A program made the position numbers and the translations under genes. A stretch of DNA of 64,000 bases from Hymenobacter ruricola (GTDB taxonomy: Bacteria > Bacteroidota > Bacteroidia > Cytophagales > Hymenobacteraceae), in the NCBI RefSeq assembly GCF_015694525.1, contig NZ_JADQDM010000007.1, positions 124,001 through 188,000 on the forward strand, given 5' to 3'. Positions 8,972 to 16,978 of this stretch are shown here, in pieces (within the stretch, counting starts at the first letter, position 1; every line of letters begins with the position of its first letter). The notes beneath the pieces are model-generated. The model saw nothing but the letters and a program-made list of their open reading frames with translations, was not told where the DNA came from and ran no database searches.

Positions 8972-8979
8972 CAAAAATA
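8972..8979 (-). promoter_or_regulatory. -7 box TATTTTTG of the HsdR-N-like gene
   Basis: Perfect TAnnTTTG on the minus strand, 6 bases before the ATG at 8965; it implies a leaderless or very short-leader transcript. Confidence 0.6.
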
Positions 8980-9126
8980 GTGCTTGGTGCTTTGTGCCTG
9001 GTGCTTGGTGTTCTTCGCCTGGTGCCAAGGGAACGACAAAGCGGGCTTTTCAGCAGCCAAGCACCGGCGAACGGAGGCTGTTGTTTCATCACAGCCAAGC
9101 ACTAAGCACCAACAACCAAGCACCAA
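8980..9126. repeat. inverted heptamer-repeat element (TGCTTGG type)
   Basis: The left arm has heptads TGCTTGG, TGCTTTG, TGCCTGG, TGCTTGG; the right arm before amn has CCAAGCA, CTAAGCA, CCAACAA, CCAAGCA. It occupies nearly the whole divergent spacer between the HsdR-N-like gene and amn. Arm sequence differs from the element at 22760 but the 7-base periodicity and inverted layout are the same. Confidence 0.7.
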
Positions 9127-9129
9127 CCC

Positions 9130-9900
9130 ATGAAGACCAAAGAAGAAATTGTTAATAACTGGCTGCCGCGCTACACGGGCGTGCCCCTGAACGAGTTTGG
9201 GCAGTACATCCTGCTCACCAACTTCAGCAACTACGTGTACATGTTTGCCGAGCAGTTTGGCACCGAAGTGCGCGGCCTCGACAAGCCCATGCAAACGGCC
9301 ACGGCCCACGGCATCACCATCATCAACTTCGGCATGGGCTCGCCCATGGCCGCCACGGTGATGGACTTGCTCTCGGCCATCAAGCCCAAGGCGGCCCTGT
9401 TTCTGGGCAAGTGCGGCGGCCTGAAAAAAACCAAGCTCGGCGACCTGGTGCTGCCCATCGCCGCCATCCGCGGCGACGGCACTTCCGACGACTACCTGCC
9501 GAAGGAAATCCCGGCCCTGCCCTCCTTCCGCCTGCAGCGCGCCGTGTCATCGATGATTAAAAAGCACGAGCTGGACTACTACACCGGCACGGTGTACACC
9601 ACCAACCGCCGCGTGTGGGAGCACGACCAAGAGTTCAAGGACTACCTGCGCCGCGTGCGCGCCCTGGCCGTGGACATGGAAACGGCCACCATTTTCGTGT
9701 GCGGCTTCATGAACGACATTCCCCACGGCGCCCTGCTGCTGGTGAGCGACAACCCGATGACGCCCGAAGGCGTGAAAACGTCCGAGTCGGACTCGAAGGT
9801 GACCACCAACTTCGTGAAGCAGCACCTGCAAATCGGCATCGAGTCGCTGCAGGAGCTGCAGTTCTCGGGCGAGTCGGTGAAGCACATGCGCTTCGAGTAA
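9130..9900 (+). CDS. amn: AMP nucleosidase (short Bacteroidetes form)
   Basis: Hydrolyses AMP to adenine and ribose 5-phosphate in the cytoplasm. The 256-residue protein corresponds to the phosphorylase-fold catalytic half of the longer E. coli enzyme. Visible are NFGMGSPMAATVMDLLSAI, ALFLGKCGGLKKTKLGDLV (phosphate/ribose site), VYTTNRRVWEHD, and the catalytic VDMETATIFVCGF and LLVSDNPMTPEG segments. It begins directly after the heptamer repeats, and no perfect -7 box was found. A REP-like hairpin follows. Confidence 0.9.
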   Translation: MKTKEEIVNNWLPRYTGVPLNEFGQYILLTNFSNYVYMFAEQFGTEVRGLDKPMQTATAHGITIINFGMGSPMAATVMDLLSAIKPKAALFLGKCGGLKKTKLGDLVLPIAAIRGDGTSDDYLPKEIPALPSFRLQRAVSSMIKKHELDYYTGTVYTTNRRVWEHDQEFKDYLRRVRALAVDMETATIFVCGFMNDIPHGALLLVSDNPMTPEGVKTSESDSKVTTNFVKQHLQIGIESLQELQFSGESVKHMRFE

Positions 9901-9960
9901 GGACCGCAGATTCTGCGGATTTAACGGATTTCGCAGGTCCTGACGGAGCATCCTCTCCGC

Positions 9961-10062
9961 ACGTCATGCTGAGCGCAGCCGAAGCATCTCGCTTGCGGTA
10001 GTAATCCAATCATCGGGTTTACTATTGCACGCAAGATGCTTCGGCTGCGCTCAGCATGACGT
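9961..10062. repeat. long hairpin REP-like element, copy 1
   Basis: About 30-bp arms beginning ACGTCATGCTGAGCGCAGCC face each other across a loop that holds a small inner stem (AGTAATCC ... GGTTTACT). Related copies are at 25761-25867, 44376-44542 and 50218-50318. It lies between amn and the amidohydrolase gene. Confidence 0.8.
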
Positions 10063-10111
10063 GCTATTTTACGCTTTTCCGGTTCCAATTTTCATTTCCC
10101 CTCTCTCCCGC

Positions 10112-11779
10112 ATGGCCCACATCTCCCCTCAGCTATTTCCAAAGCTTACCGCTTCCCTCCTGTCCCTGGCGCTGCTCAGCAGCTGCGGCGCCAAGCGCGA
10201 AGCCGTGGATTTGCTGGTGACCAATGCCACTGTTTACACCGTCGATTCGACCTTTTCGAAAGCTGAGGCCTTTGTGGTGAAGGACGGCAAGTTTGTGGCG
10301 GTGGGTTCGGCGGCTGACCTCAAAGGCAAGTACCAGCCGACGCAGGAGGTGGATGCGGGCGGCAAATTCATTTACCCCGGTTTCTACGACGCGCACTGCC
10401 ACTTCTATCGCTACTCCCTCGGCCTAAGCTACGCTGATTTGGTGGGCACCACCTCCTGGGAAGAAGTGCTGCAGAAGCTGCAGCAGCACCGTCGGCAGCA
10501 TCCGCAAGCGGCCTGGCTGCTGGGCCGCGGCTGGGACCAGAACGACTGGCCCGACAAGCAATTTCCGACCAAGGACAAACTGGACCAACTGTTTCCGGAG
10601 GTGCCGGTGGCCCTGATTCGGGTGGACGGGCACGCGGCCATTGTCAACCAGAAAGCCCTGGACCTGGGTGGGGTTACGGCCCGCACGCCCATCAGCGGGG
10701 GCACCATTGCCCGCGATGCCCAGGGCCGCCTCACGGGCTTGTTGGTGGACAACGCCACCCGCTTGGTGGGCAATAAAATTGCCGAGCCGTCGGAGGCCGA
10801 AGCCACGCAACTGCTGCTGCAAGGCCAGCAGAACTGCCTGGCCGTGGGCCTCACCAGCCTTGCCGACGCTGGCCTCGACAAAGCCAACATCGACCAGCTG
10901 GCGGCCTTGCAGCAGCAAAAGAAGCTCAAGCTGCGGCTCTACGCCATGCTCACCCCCACGCCCGAAAACCGCGCCTACTACCTCAAAAATGGCCCGGTGC
11001 TGACCGACCAGCTCACCGTGAGCTCCTTCAAAGTGTACGCCGACGGCGCGCTCGGTTCGCGCGGGGCCTGCCTGGTGAAGCCGTATGCCGACAAGCCCAA
11101 GGAAACCGGCTTTCTGCTCTCTACCGAGAAGCAGTTCCGCGACCTGGCGAAGGAACTGGCCGCGTCGAAATTCCAAATGAACACCCACGCCATCGGCGAC
11201 TCGGCCAACCGCATCATCCTCAACATCTACGGCGAAGCCTTGAAGGGCCAGCAGGACCGCCGCTGGCGCATCGAGCACGCCCAGGTCATCACCCCGGCCG
11301 ACATGCCCAAGTTCCGGCAGTTCGGCATCGTGCCCTCGGTGCAGCCCACCCATGCCACTTCCGATATGTACTGGGCCGGCGAGCGGCTGGGCGCCGAGCG
11401 CCTGAAAACCGCTTACGCCTACCAAGGGCTGCTGAAGCAATACGGCCAGCTGGCGCTGGGCTCCGACTTTCCAGTGGAAAACATCAACCCGCTGTTCGGC
11501 TTTCACGCTGCCGTGGCCCGGCAGGATGCCAAGAACTACCCGGCAGCCGGCTTCCAGATGGAAAACGCCATCTCGCGCCCCGACGCCCTGCGCGGCATGA
11601 CCACCTGGGCCGCCCACGCCGCCTTCGAGGAGAAGCGCAAGGGCCAAATCCGGCCCGGCATGCTGGCCGATTTCGTGGTGCTGGATACGGACCTTTTGAC
11701 GGCCCCGAACGAGAAGCTGCGCGGCGCCCAGGTGCAGCAAACTTGGATTGGTGGAAAGAAGGTGTTTGAGAAGAAATAA
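10112..11779 (+). CDS. YtcJ-like amidohydrolase lipoprotein
   Basis: 555 residues. The N-terminus is a lipoprotein signal (LLSLALLSSC). The remainder is an Amidohydrolase_3 metal-dependent TIM barrel: metal motif DAHCHFY, FKVYADGALGSRGA, NTHAIGDSAN, IEHAQV and LALGSDFPVENINP, with the small beta-sandwich split between the ends (NATVYTVDSTF, ADFVVLDTD). It probably hydrolyses an amide or formamide on the periplasmic face of a membrane; the substrate is unknown. ATG at 10112 is chosen because it starts the signal peptide; the longer frame runs into the REP element. Confidence 0.88.
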   Translation: MAHISPQLFPKLTASLLSLALLSSCGAKREAVDLLVTNATVYTVDSTFSKAEAFVVKDGKFVAVGSAADLKGKYQPTQEVDAGGKFIYPGFYDAHCHFYRYSLGLSYADLVGTTSWEEVLQKLQQHRRQHPQAAWLLGRGWDQNDWPDKQFPTKDKLDQLFPEVPVALIRVDGHAAIVNQKALDLGGVTARTPISGGTIARDAQGRLTGLLVDNATRLVGNKIAEPSEAEATQLLLQGQQNCLAVGLTSLADAGLDKANIDQLAALQQQKKLKLRLYAMLTPTPENRAYYLKNGPVLTDQLTVSSFKVYADGALGSRGACLVKPYADKPKETGFLLSTEKQFRDLAKELAASKFQMNTHAIGDSANRIILNIYGEALKGQQDRRWRIEHAQVITPADMPKFRQFGIVPSVQPTHATSDMYWAGERLGAERLKTAYAYQGLLKQYGQLALGSDFPVENINPLFGFHAAVARQDAKNYPAAGFQMENAISRPDALRGMTTWAAHAAFEEKRKGQIRPGMLADFVVLDTDLLTAPNEKLRGAQVQQTWIGGKKVFEKK

Positions 11780-11981
11780 GGCTGGAACTGTCATTGCGAG
11801 GCCGCAGGCCGTGGCAATCCGTCCTCCCAACGCGACCAGCCTTGAGGCGTGACGAAGCCTGTTGTGAAACAGAAAAAGCCCCGGCTCTAAGCAGAGTCGG
11901 GGCTTTTTCACACTAGAATACTGGTCGCTGAGAACAGGACGGATTGCCACGGCCTGCGGCCTCGCAATGACAGTTCCAGCC
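11780..11981. repeat. perfect 46-bp inverted repeat enclosing a bidirectional terminator
   Basis: Arms 11780-11825 and 11936-11981 are perfectly complementary. They contain GTCATTGCGAGGCCGCAGG, a REP-like motif type. The element fills the space between convergent genes exactly: it abuts the stop codons of the amidohydrolase and of the DinB gene. Confidence 0.88.
11873..11908. terminator. bidirectional terminator
   Basis: AAAAAGCCCCG pairs with CGGGGCTTTTT, and the stem extends through GCTCT/AGAGT. With A and T tracts on either side it can stop transcripts from both convergent genes. Confidence 0.88.
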
Positions 11982-12491
11982 TTATTTCTCGTCAGCGCTG
12001 GGACCATACAGGCCAGGCACCGGGATGTCGAGCATCCGCAGGTATACCGTGAGCTGGCCGCGGTGGTGAATGCTGTGGTTCAGGCCCATGATGCGGATGG
12101 CCGTGCCTTTGGGGTAGTCGAACACCACGTGCTCGCCGCGGTGCAGTTTGAAGTTGTGGGTCAGCTTTTCGTCGTCGCTTTCGCTCAGGGCCTGGCGCAG
12201 GGTGGCGCTGTACTCGTCGAAACGGGCCAGCAGCTCATCCAGGCTGGTGGGCGTGGGGCCGGGCTTGGGCGCGTTGGGGTCGAGGAAGTCGCGCGAGTCG
12301 TGAGTAACGAACAGCGTCTTGAACGCCAGCAGGTTCACCACGTGAGTGGCCAGCTGCCACAGGCTCATACTTTTGGGGTGGGGCTTGTAGTCGGCCCGCT
12401 CAAAGGGCACGCGCTCGATGGTTTTGCGGGTCTGGGCCAGCTCGTGGTTGAGCTCGGCGAGAATGTTCTTCTGAATGGAAGAGGTGTACAT
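11982..12491 (-). CDS. DinB family protein
   Basis: 169 residues folding as a DinB/YfiT four-helix bundle. The three expected metal-site histidines can be placed in LWQLATHVVNLL and GLNHSIHHRGQLTVYLR. Family members bind a divalent metal, and some are thiol-dependent enzymes such as bacillithiol S-transferases; no activity can be given here. The stop codon touches the 46-bp inverted repeat; the start (MYTSSIQKN) follows an intergenic palindrome. Confidence 0.83.
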   Translation of the reverse strand: MYTSSIQKNILAELNHELAQTRKTIERVPFERADYKPHPKSMSLWQLATHVVNLLAFKTLFVTHDSRDFLDPNAPKPGPTPTSLDELLARFDEYSATLRQALSESDDEKLTHNFKLHRGEHVVFDYPKGTAIRIMGLNHSIHHRGQLTVYLRMLDIPVPGLYGPSADEK

Positions 12492-12511
12492 GAAAGGTGG
12501 GATAAGAAGAT

Positions 12512-12585
12512 GTAGCGCGGACTTTTAGTCCGCGGGCCAAAGCTATTCCATTTAATCCAACTCGCGGACTAAAAGCCCGCGCTAC
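12512..12585. repeat. imperfect palindrome of the GTAGCGCGGACT family
   Basis: 23-bp arms (12512-12534 and 12563-12585) differ at one base and read GTAGCGCGG(A/G)CTTTTAGTC. The right arm covers the last codons and stop of the MFS gene. A shorter copy of the same unit is at 40347-40374. Confidence 0.8.
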
Positions 12586-14003
12586 CGCGCCACGGGCGCC
12601 CCCATTTCCGCCCCGGCCGAGGCGGGCGGCGGGGCCGGCACGGCCACCGGGCCCAGCGAGTCTTCGCGCAGCTTCTTGCCGCGCAACGTGAGCAAGAAGA
12701 TGAAGCCCAGGATGAAGAATACAATGAGCGAGAGAATGCTGTTGCGCATCGAGCCCGTGATTTGGGCAATGACGCCGAACACGGCCGTGCCGATGACGAT
12801 GCTCAGTTTCTCCGTCACGTCGAAGAAGCTGAAGAAGGCGGCCGAGTTGGGCGTATTCTCCGGGATAATTTTCGAGTAGGTGCTGCGGCTCAGGCTCTGG
12901 ATGCCGCCCATGGTGAGGCCGATGACCGAAGCCAGCGCGTAGAAGCTCCAGCCGGCCTGCACGAAGTAGCCCGCCACGCAAATGCAGCCCCAGATGGCCA
13001 CCGACCAGCTCAGGGCCCGCGTGTTGCCGATGGCTTCGGAGAGCTTGGCAAACAGGTAGGCGCCCAGAATGGCCACCACTTGCAGCAGCAGAATGGTCAC
13101 GATGAGGGCCGTGCTTTCGAGGTGCAATTCTTTGTCGCCGAAGATGGTGGCCACGTACATCACCGTTTGCACGCCCATGTTGTAGGTGAAGTAGGCCAGC
13201 AGAAACTTCTTGAGGTTGGGCAGCTGGCTGAGCTGGTCCCACACCTTGCCCAGCTCGCGGAAGCCGTTCAGCACCCAGCCGCCTTCAGCGGCGGGGGCAT
13301 CGGCGGGGCGGCCGGTGTCGGGCGGCAGGGTGAAGAAGGGAATCTGCGCGAAACCGGCCCACCAGATGCCCGTGAGCAGGAAGCTCAGGCGGGTGGCAAA
13401 GCCCTTCTCAATGCCGATTTCCTTGTTGAAGGTGACCAGCACCAGGCAAATAACCAACAGGATAACCGAGCCGATGTAGCCCATCGAAAAGCCCTTGGCC
13501 GAGAGCGAATCGAACTTCTCCTCCGAACTGATATCGGGCAAATACGAGTTGTAGAACACGATGCTGCCGCTAAAGCCCACCGTGGCCGCGATGAACACGA
13601 ACGTGGACAGCGTGAGCGTGCCCTTGGTGAAGAAGAACAGCCCCGCGCAACTGATGGCCCCGATGTAGCAGAAGATTTGCAGGAACAGCTTCTTGCGGCC
13701 CGAGAAGTCGGCCAGCGAAGTCAGAAACGGGCTGACCAGTGCAATGAGCAGGAAAGAAAACGAGATGGCGTAGGTGAGCAGCGACGAGCCCGGCACCTGG
13801 AAACCCAGGAAATCGACGGTGTTGCCCTCGGCGGGGTTGATGTCGGCCGTGACGGCGCCCCAGTAGATGGGGAAGATGCTGCTCGTAATCACCAGCGGGT
13901 ACACCGAGTTGGCCCAGTCGTAGAAGGTCCAGCCGGTGGTGATGCGCTTGTTGTCTTTTTCTACCGCTCCAGCGGCGGCAAGAGGCGTCGGGGTTGGGGT
14001 CAT
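12582..14003 (-). CDS. UMF1-type MFS transporter
   Basis: 473 residues with about 12 transmembrane helices. N-terminal signature TTGWTFYDWANSVYPLVI is that of the UMF1 family (related to yeast Atg22 and widespread in Bacteroidetes). LTSLADFSGRKKLF fits the cytoplasmic loop 2-3 motif and GLTMGGIQSLSRSTYSKIIP a second conserved loop. The substrate is unknown. ATG at 14003 is chosen (MTPTPTPLAAAG). The C-terminus ends in an Ala/Pro-rich tail whose final codons lie in a repeat arm. Confidence 0.88.
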   Translation of the reverse strand: MTPTPTPLAAAGAVEKDNKRITTGWTFYDWANSVYPLVITSSIFPIYWGAVTADINPAEGNTVDFLGFQVPGSSLLTYAISFSFLLIALVSPFLTSLADFSGRKKLFLQIFCYIGAISCAGLFFFTKGTLTLSTFVFIAATVGFSGSIVFYNSYLPDISSEEKFDSLSAKGFSMGYIGSVILLVICLVLVTFNKEIGIEKGFATRLSFLLTGIWWAGFAQIPFFTLPPDTGRPADAPAAEGGWVLNGFRELGKVWDQLSQLPNLKKFLLAYFTYNMGVQTVMYVATIFGDKELHLESTALIVTILLLQVVAILGAYLFAKLSEAIGNTRALSWSVAIWGCICVAGYFVQAGWSFYALASVIGLTMGGIQSLSRSTYSKIIPENTPNSAAFFSFFDVTEKLSIVIGTAVFGVIAQITGSMRNSILSLIVFFILGFIFLLTLRGKKLREDSLGPVAVPAPPPASAGAEMGAPVAR

Positions 14004-14086
14004 AAGGGGGCGCGCGAAGAGTGAAGGGGATTGCGCCGGGGAAGGTAACGGGTTTTTAGGGTTCTGGTTGGGCGGGCGTCGGGCAG

Positions 14087-14914
14087 CTATTGGGATTGTT
14101 GGGCCACCCGCCGAAAATATGCACGCGCCATACCGGCAAACTCGGCCGAATCGAGCGCCGCGGTATCCCAGATGCGTTGGGCTTCGGCTACCATCTCCAC
14201 GGCATCCGCATAGCTTAGTTTCAACTCCCGAAAGAAGCCAGCAATGGCCGGCGCCAGCGGCCGGCTCATATCGAGCCCGGCCAGCAGGCGGGCCTGTTTG
14301 ATGGACTTCAGGCGTTCGGCCCGGCGCTTGATTAGTTCGGGCCGGTCGAGGCCAAAGACCCAAATGCAGCCGGCCCCGCGCTCATCCAGCGCCTGCGCCG
14401 CATCATCGACAAAGGACAGATGGGCGGCGGGGTCTTCCGTGGCCGGGTCGGGCAACAGCGGCTGCTCATCGCTCAGGAAATCGGCGTGCGACTGGGCGCG
14501 GTCGGCCGGGTTTCGCAAAGGAAAATAGTTGCCCTTGAAACGCTGGTTGCACAGCTGGCAAGCGAAATACAGGTTATGCCAGTTGTAGGCCAGCCAGTAA
14601 TAGCCGGGCTTGTGCAAGGCATCGGCCGCGTCTTGCCGATAGCCTCCTTTGGGCCGGAAATGCTCCACATCGCCGTAGCTGGTGCTGCTGAAATACGATT
14701 CGCAGTAGCAGCATTTGTCGTGCTGGTCGGCCCGGAGCCGCTCCTTCACCCGGTTGTCGTTGTAAATGCCGTCCCGCGACTCCAGCAATTTATTGTCGGC
14801 TACCCGACAGGCCGCCGGGTCGGCTTCCTGAGTTTCCTGCAGCTTCTTCAAATGGCGGGCGCCGCGGGTGCCCAACGGCGCCGGCACGGCCGGGCTCTTT
14901 GCAATCCGAATCAT
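14087..14914 (-). CDS. ptuB: Septu system HNH endonuclease PtuB
   Basis: 275 residues. An HNH/McrA-like zinc-bound nuclease domain sits centrally: CxxC at ~68-71 (CCYC), catalytic GDVEHFRPKGGY (His ~85), NWHNLYFACQLC with a second Cys pair at ~119-122, then the family's NYFPLRNP. The start is 6 bases after the ptuA stop, so the two are translated from one message. PtuB is the effector nuclease of the Septu anti-phage system, acting in complex with the PtuA ATPase. No reverse transcriptase or retron RNA is adjacent, so this is a plain two-gene Septu and not the retron Ec78 arrangement. Confidence 0.85.
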   Translation of the reverse strand: MIRIAKSPAVPAPLGTRGARHLKKLQETQEADPAACRVADNKLLESRDGIYNDNRVKERLRADQHDKCCYCESYFSSTSYGDVEHFRPKGGYRQDAADALHKPGYYWLAYNWHNLYFACQLCNQRFKGNYFPLRNPADRAQSHADFLSDEQPLLPDPATEDPAAHLSFVDDAAQALDERGAGCIWVFGLDRPELIKRRAERLKSIKQARLLAGLDMSRPLAPAIAGFFRELKLSYADAVEMVAEAQRIWDTAALDSAEFAGMARAYFRRVAQQSQ

Positions 14915-14920
14915 GGCCGG

Positions 14921-16267
14921 CTATTCCAGGATGTCGGCTTTGCCCAGGTTGCGGGCCAGTTGGGTCAGCAGGTCCTCGGCCCGGCGCTCGGGGCGCGTGG
15001 TGCCCACGGGCTGGTCGGCGACGCTGGCATTAAGGCCCGCCAGTTCTTCCTTTTCCTTGGCCGTTAGCCGCTTCTTCAGCAGCAGCTCGTTGCGGCGCTT
15101 CAGGTCGGCTTCGGTTTGGGGCGAGAGCGGGGGCGTGTCGTCGAATAGCTCGCTGCTCAGGATTTGCTCCAGGCGCCAGTGGCGCACGTCGGGCAGGTCG
15201 CGGCCCTGATGCACTATCGTCTGGTCGCCTTCCCTCTTTAGAAGCACCACGTTAGCATCGGCATCCGTAGCCGCCTGCACCACCAGCGGGCTGTGCGCCG
15301 TGGCAATGAACTGGGTGTTCTTGAAGATGCCGCTGAGGAAGCCGATGAGCTTGCGCTGCCAGCTGGGGTGCAGGTGCAGGTCGATTTCATCGATGAGCAC
15401 AATGGCGGGCATTTCCAGCGGGTTCTTGCTGTCGGGGTAACGGATAAAGAGCTTGCTGGCGAAGTCGGTGAGCCACACCACCAGGGTTTGGTAGCCCAGG
15501 CTCATGTCGCGCAGGCGCACCCAGCCGTAGGGGGTTTCTACCTCTACAAACTGTTGGTGGCCTTCACTGATGATGATGATATTTGTTATATCCGGCAAAA
15601 CTTTTAATAAAGTTTGCCGCACTTGCTCTAGTGACTTTGCAGCTTGCTTATCACCTTTAAGCGAACTATACTCCATTCGCAAAAACCACTCTTCAGGGTT
15701 CACCAAATCAGCTCGGTCATCAAAAAGGCTAGCGCATGAGTAAGAAGAATGAGACGCGTCTCCAAGAGCAGAATTACCAGTCGTACGGCCAGCACCGTAA
15801 CCATAGCATACAAGTCCAATTAACTCTTCGGTACCTCCATAACTGCTACCGATTATTCCATCTCTCCTTGCATTTTCTCTACTTGCACGATAAAGAAACG
15901 TTTCGTGTAGAACTTCAATCGAAGGGTCTGCTGGGTTTGATAATAGTGTCCCTGTTTTTGTAACACAATCAATGCGTGTATCAGTATGCGCTGTGTTTCT
16001 AACGAAATACCAATTGTATTTCAAATCGGAAAGCAAACCCACAGCCCCATACTTTGATTGTGGCTGAAATTCCGGCATCATCGCCGCCAACGCCTTCAAC
16101 ACCGTCGTCTTCCCCACCCCATTATCCCCGAGAATAATCGTCCACTGCGCGGGTCTTCCATCGGGGCGGGTGAAGGAAATGGTTTGCTTCTCGCCGAAGC
16201 TGCGCACGTTTTCCAGGCTCAGGGAGAGGAAGTAGGCGGGCGGCGGGGCGGTGGTTTTGTCGGGCAT
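14921..16267 (-). CDS. ptuA: Septu system AAA/ABC-type ATPase PtuA
   Basis: 448 residues, SMC/RecF-like ATPase. Walker A GDNGVGKTT at ~47-55, signature-like RDMSLGYQ ~253-260, Walker B IVLIDEIDLHLHP ~289-301, switch His in ATAHSPLV ~322-329, then a charged C-terminal coiled region. PtuA assembles with PtuB and is thought to sense infection through its ATPase. Start at ATG 16267 (MPDKTTAPPP); the longer frame would enter a palindrome. The central part, codons ~75-240 (15545-16040), is clearly AT-richer than both ends, suggesting a mosaic or recently acquired core. Confidence 0.85.
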   Translation of the reverse strand: MPDKTTAPPPAYFLSLSLENVRSFGEKQTISFTRPDGRPAQWTIILGDNGVGKTTVLKALAAMMPEFQPQSKYGAVGLLSDLKYNWYFVRNTAHTDTRIDCVTKTGTLLSNPADPSIEVLHETFLYRASRENARRDGIIGSSYGGTEELIGLVCYGYGAGRTTGNSALGDASHSSYSCASLFDDRADLVNPEEWFLRMEYSSLKGDKQAAKSLEQVRQTLLKVLPDITNIIIISEGHQQFVEVETPYGWVRLRDMSLGYQTLVVWLTDFASKLFIRYPDSKNPLEMPAIVLIDEIDLHLHPSWQRKLIGFLSGIFKNTQFIATAHSPLVVQAATDADANVVLLKREGDQTIVHQGRDLPDVRHWRLEQILSSELFDDTPPLSPQTEADLKRRNELLLKKRLTAKEKEELAGLNASVADQPVGTTRPERRAEDLLTQLARNLGKADILE

Positions 16268-16300
16268 CACGAGGGGAAAGGAGGCGGGGCGCGGTGGGCC

Positions 16301-16308
16301 CAAAAGTA
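16301..16308 (-). promoter_or_regulatory. -7 box TACTTTTG of the ptuAB operon
   Basis: Perfect TAnnTTTG on the minus strand, 33 bases upstream of the ptuA start. It overlaps the T-tract that follows the hairpin at 16309-16337, so the end of the HU gene's terminator and the ptuA promoter share bases. Confidence 0.6.
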
Positions 16309-16337
16309 GCAGGCCCGCCGGGTTTCGGCGGGCCTGC
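16309..16337 (-). terminator. hairpin terminator downstream of the HU-like gene
   Basis: Perfect 12-bp GC stem (GCAGGCCCGCCG and its complement) with a 5-base loop. On the minus strand it is followed by TACTTTT. It insulates ptuAB from the HU-like gene. Confidence 0.65.
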
Positions 16338-16353
16338 GGGGCCAGAGGCAAAA

Positions 16354-16415
16354 CATCGGGACCTTTTGCCCAACTCATCGGGACCTTTTGGGCAAAAGGT
16401 CCCGATGAGTTGGGC
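16354..16415. repeat. perfect 23-bp palindrome with an extra half copy
   Basis: Arms 16368-16390 and 16393-16415 pair perfectly around a 2-base GG centre and contain CATCGGGACCTTTTG. A further direct copy of that half-unit with CCC following lies at 16354-16370. It sits between the HU-like gene and the ptuAB terminator/promoter. Confidence 0.85.
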
Positions 16416-16435
16416 TGGGGCGCCGGGCGGCCTTT

Positions 16436-16822
16436 TTACTTGGCGGCGCGCCGCAGCTCGGCGCCTTGCATGGCCAGGGAAAACAGCTTGCCGGGCCGGA
16501 ACTGTACCTTCACGGTGTTGATGAGGGCCCGGGTAAATTCCTTCTCCGTGGGCGCCCCCGTCCCCTGCACGGAGGTAGAAAACGAGCCAAAGTCGCCGAA
16601 GCGCACGATGCGGCCCTCGGCCAATTCGGCGGGCACCACCTGGAAAAAGGCTTCGAGCACGGCCATCACGTCCACGGTGCTCACCGTGGAAATGTCGCTG
16701 ATGCGCTTGGCCAGGCCGCGTACGGTGGTTTCGCCGGTGCTTTTGGCTTGGGCGTAGAATTTCTTGGGAGCCTTGGCGTCGCCAGGATTGCCACGTTCAA
16801 TCAGGGAGTACTCAATGGGCAT
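16436..16822 (-). CDS. HU-family DNA-binding protein (Bacteroidetes HU-like)
   Basis: 128 residues; an HU/IHF-fold protein with the Bacteroidetes N-terminal extension (MPIEYSLIERGNPGDAKAP). The core shows ISDISTVSTVDVMAVLEAFF, GRIVRFGDFGSFSTSV (the HU turn with conserved GDFG) and the C-terminal strand VKVQFRPGK. It would bind and bend DNA as a nucleoid protein. The start at ATG 16822 is chosen because the ORF extension upstream (MGRIISRF) has no family match. A -7-like TATCTTCC lies about 30 bases upstream on the minus strand. Confidence 0.88.
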   Translation of the reverse strand: MPIEYSLIERGNPGDAKAPKKFYAQAKSTGETTVRGLAKRISDISTVSTVDVMAVLEAFFQVVPAELAEGRIVRFGDFGSFSTSVQGTGAPTEKEFTRALINTVKVQFRPGKLFSLAMQGAELRRAAK

Positions 16823-16978
16823 GGTGCAAAACGGTTTGGGTGATAGATGGGCGGAAGATAGGCGAAACCGGCTGATTATCCGGCCCAATGGCTGACGTTT
16901 GGGGTGCCTTGGCTAAAAGTATCGGCCGAAGGCGCGTAGCTTGCTCCTGACTTCTGCTCCCCAGCCCACTTCCCGCCC

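Noticed and set aside
14087..16267. Retron Ec78-type system
   Set aside because: ptuAB is present but no reverse transcriptase or msr-msd-like RNA region exists in the surrounding 3 kb.
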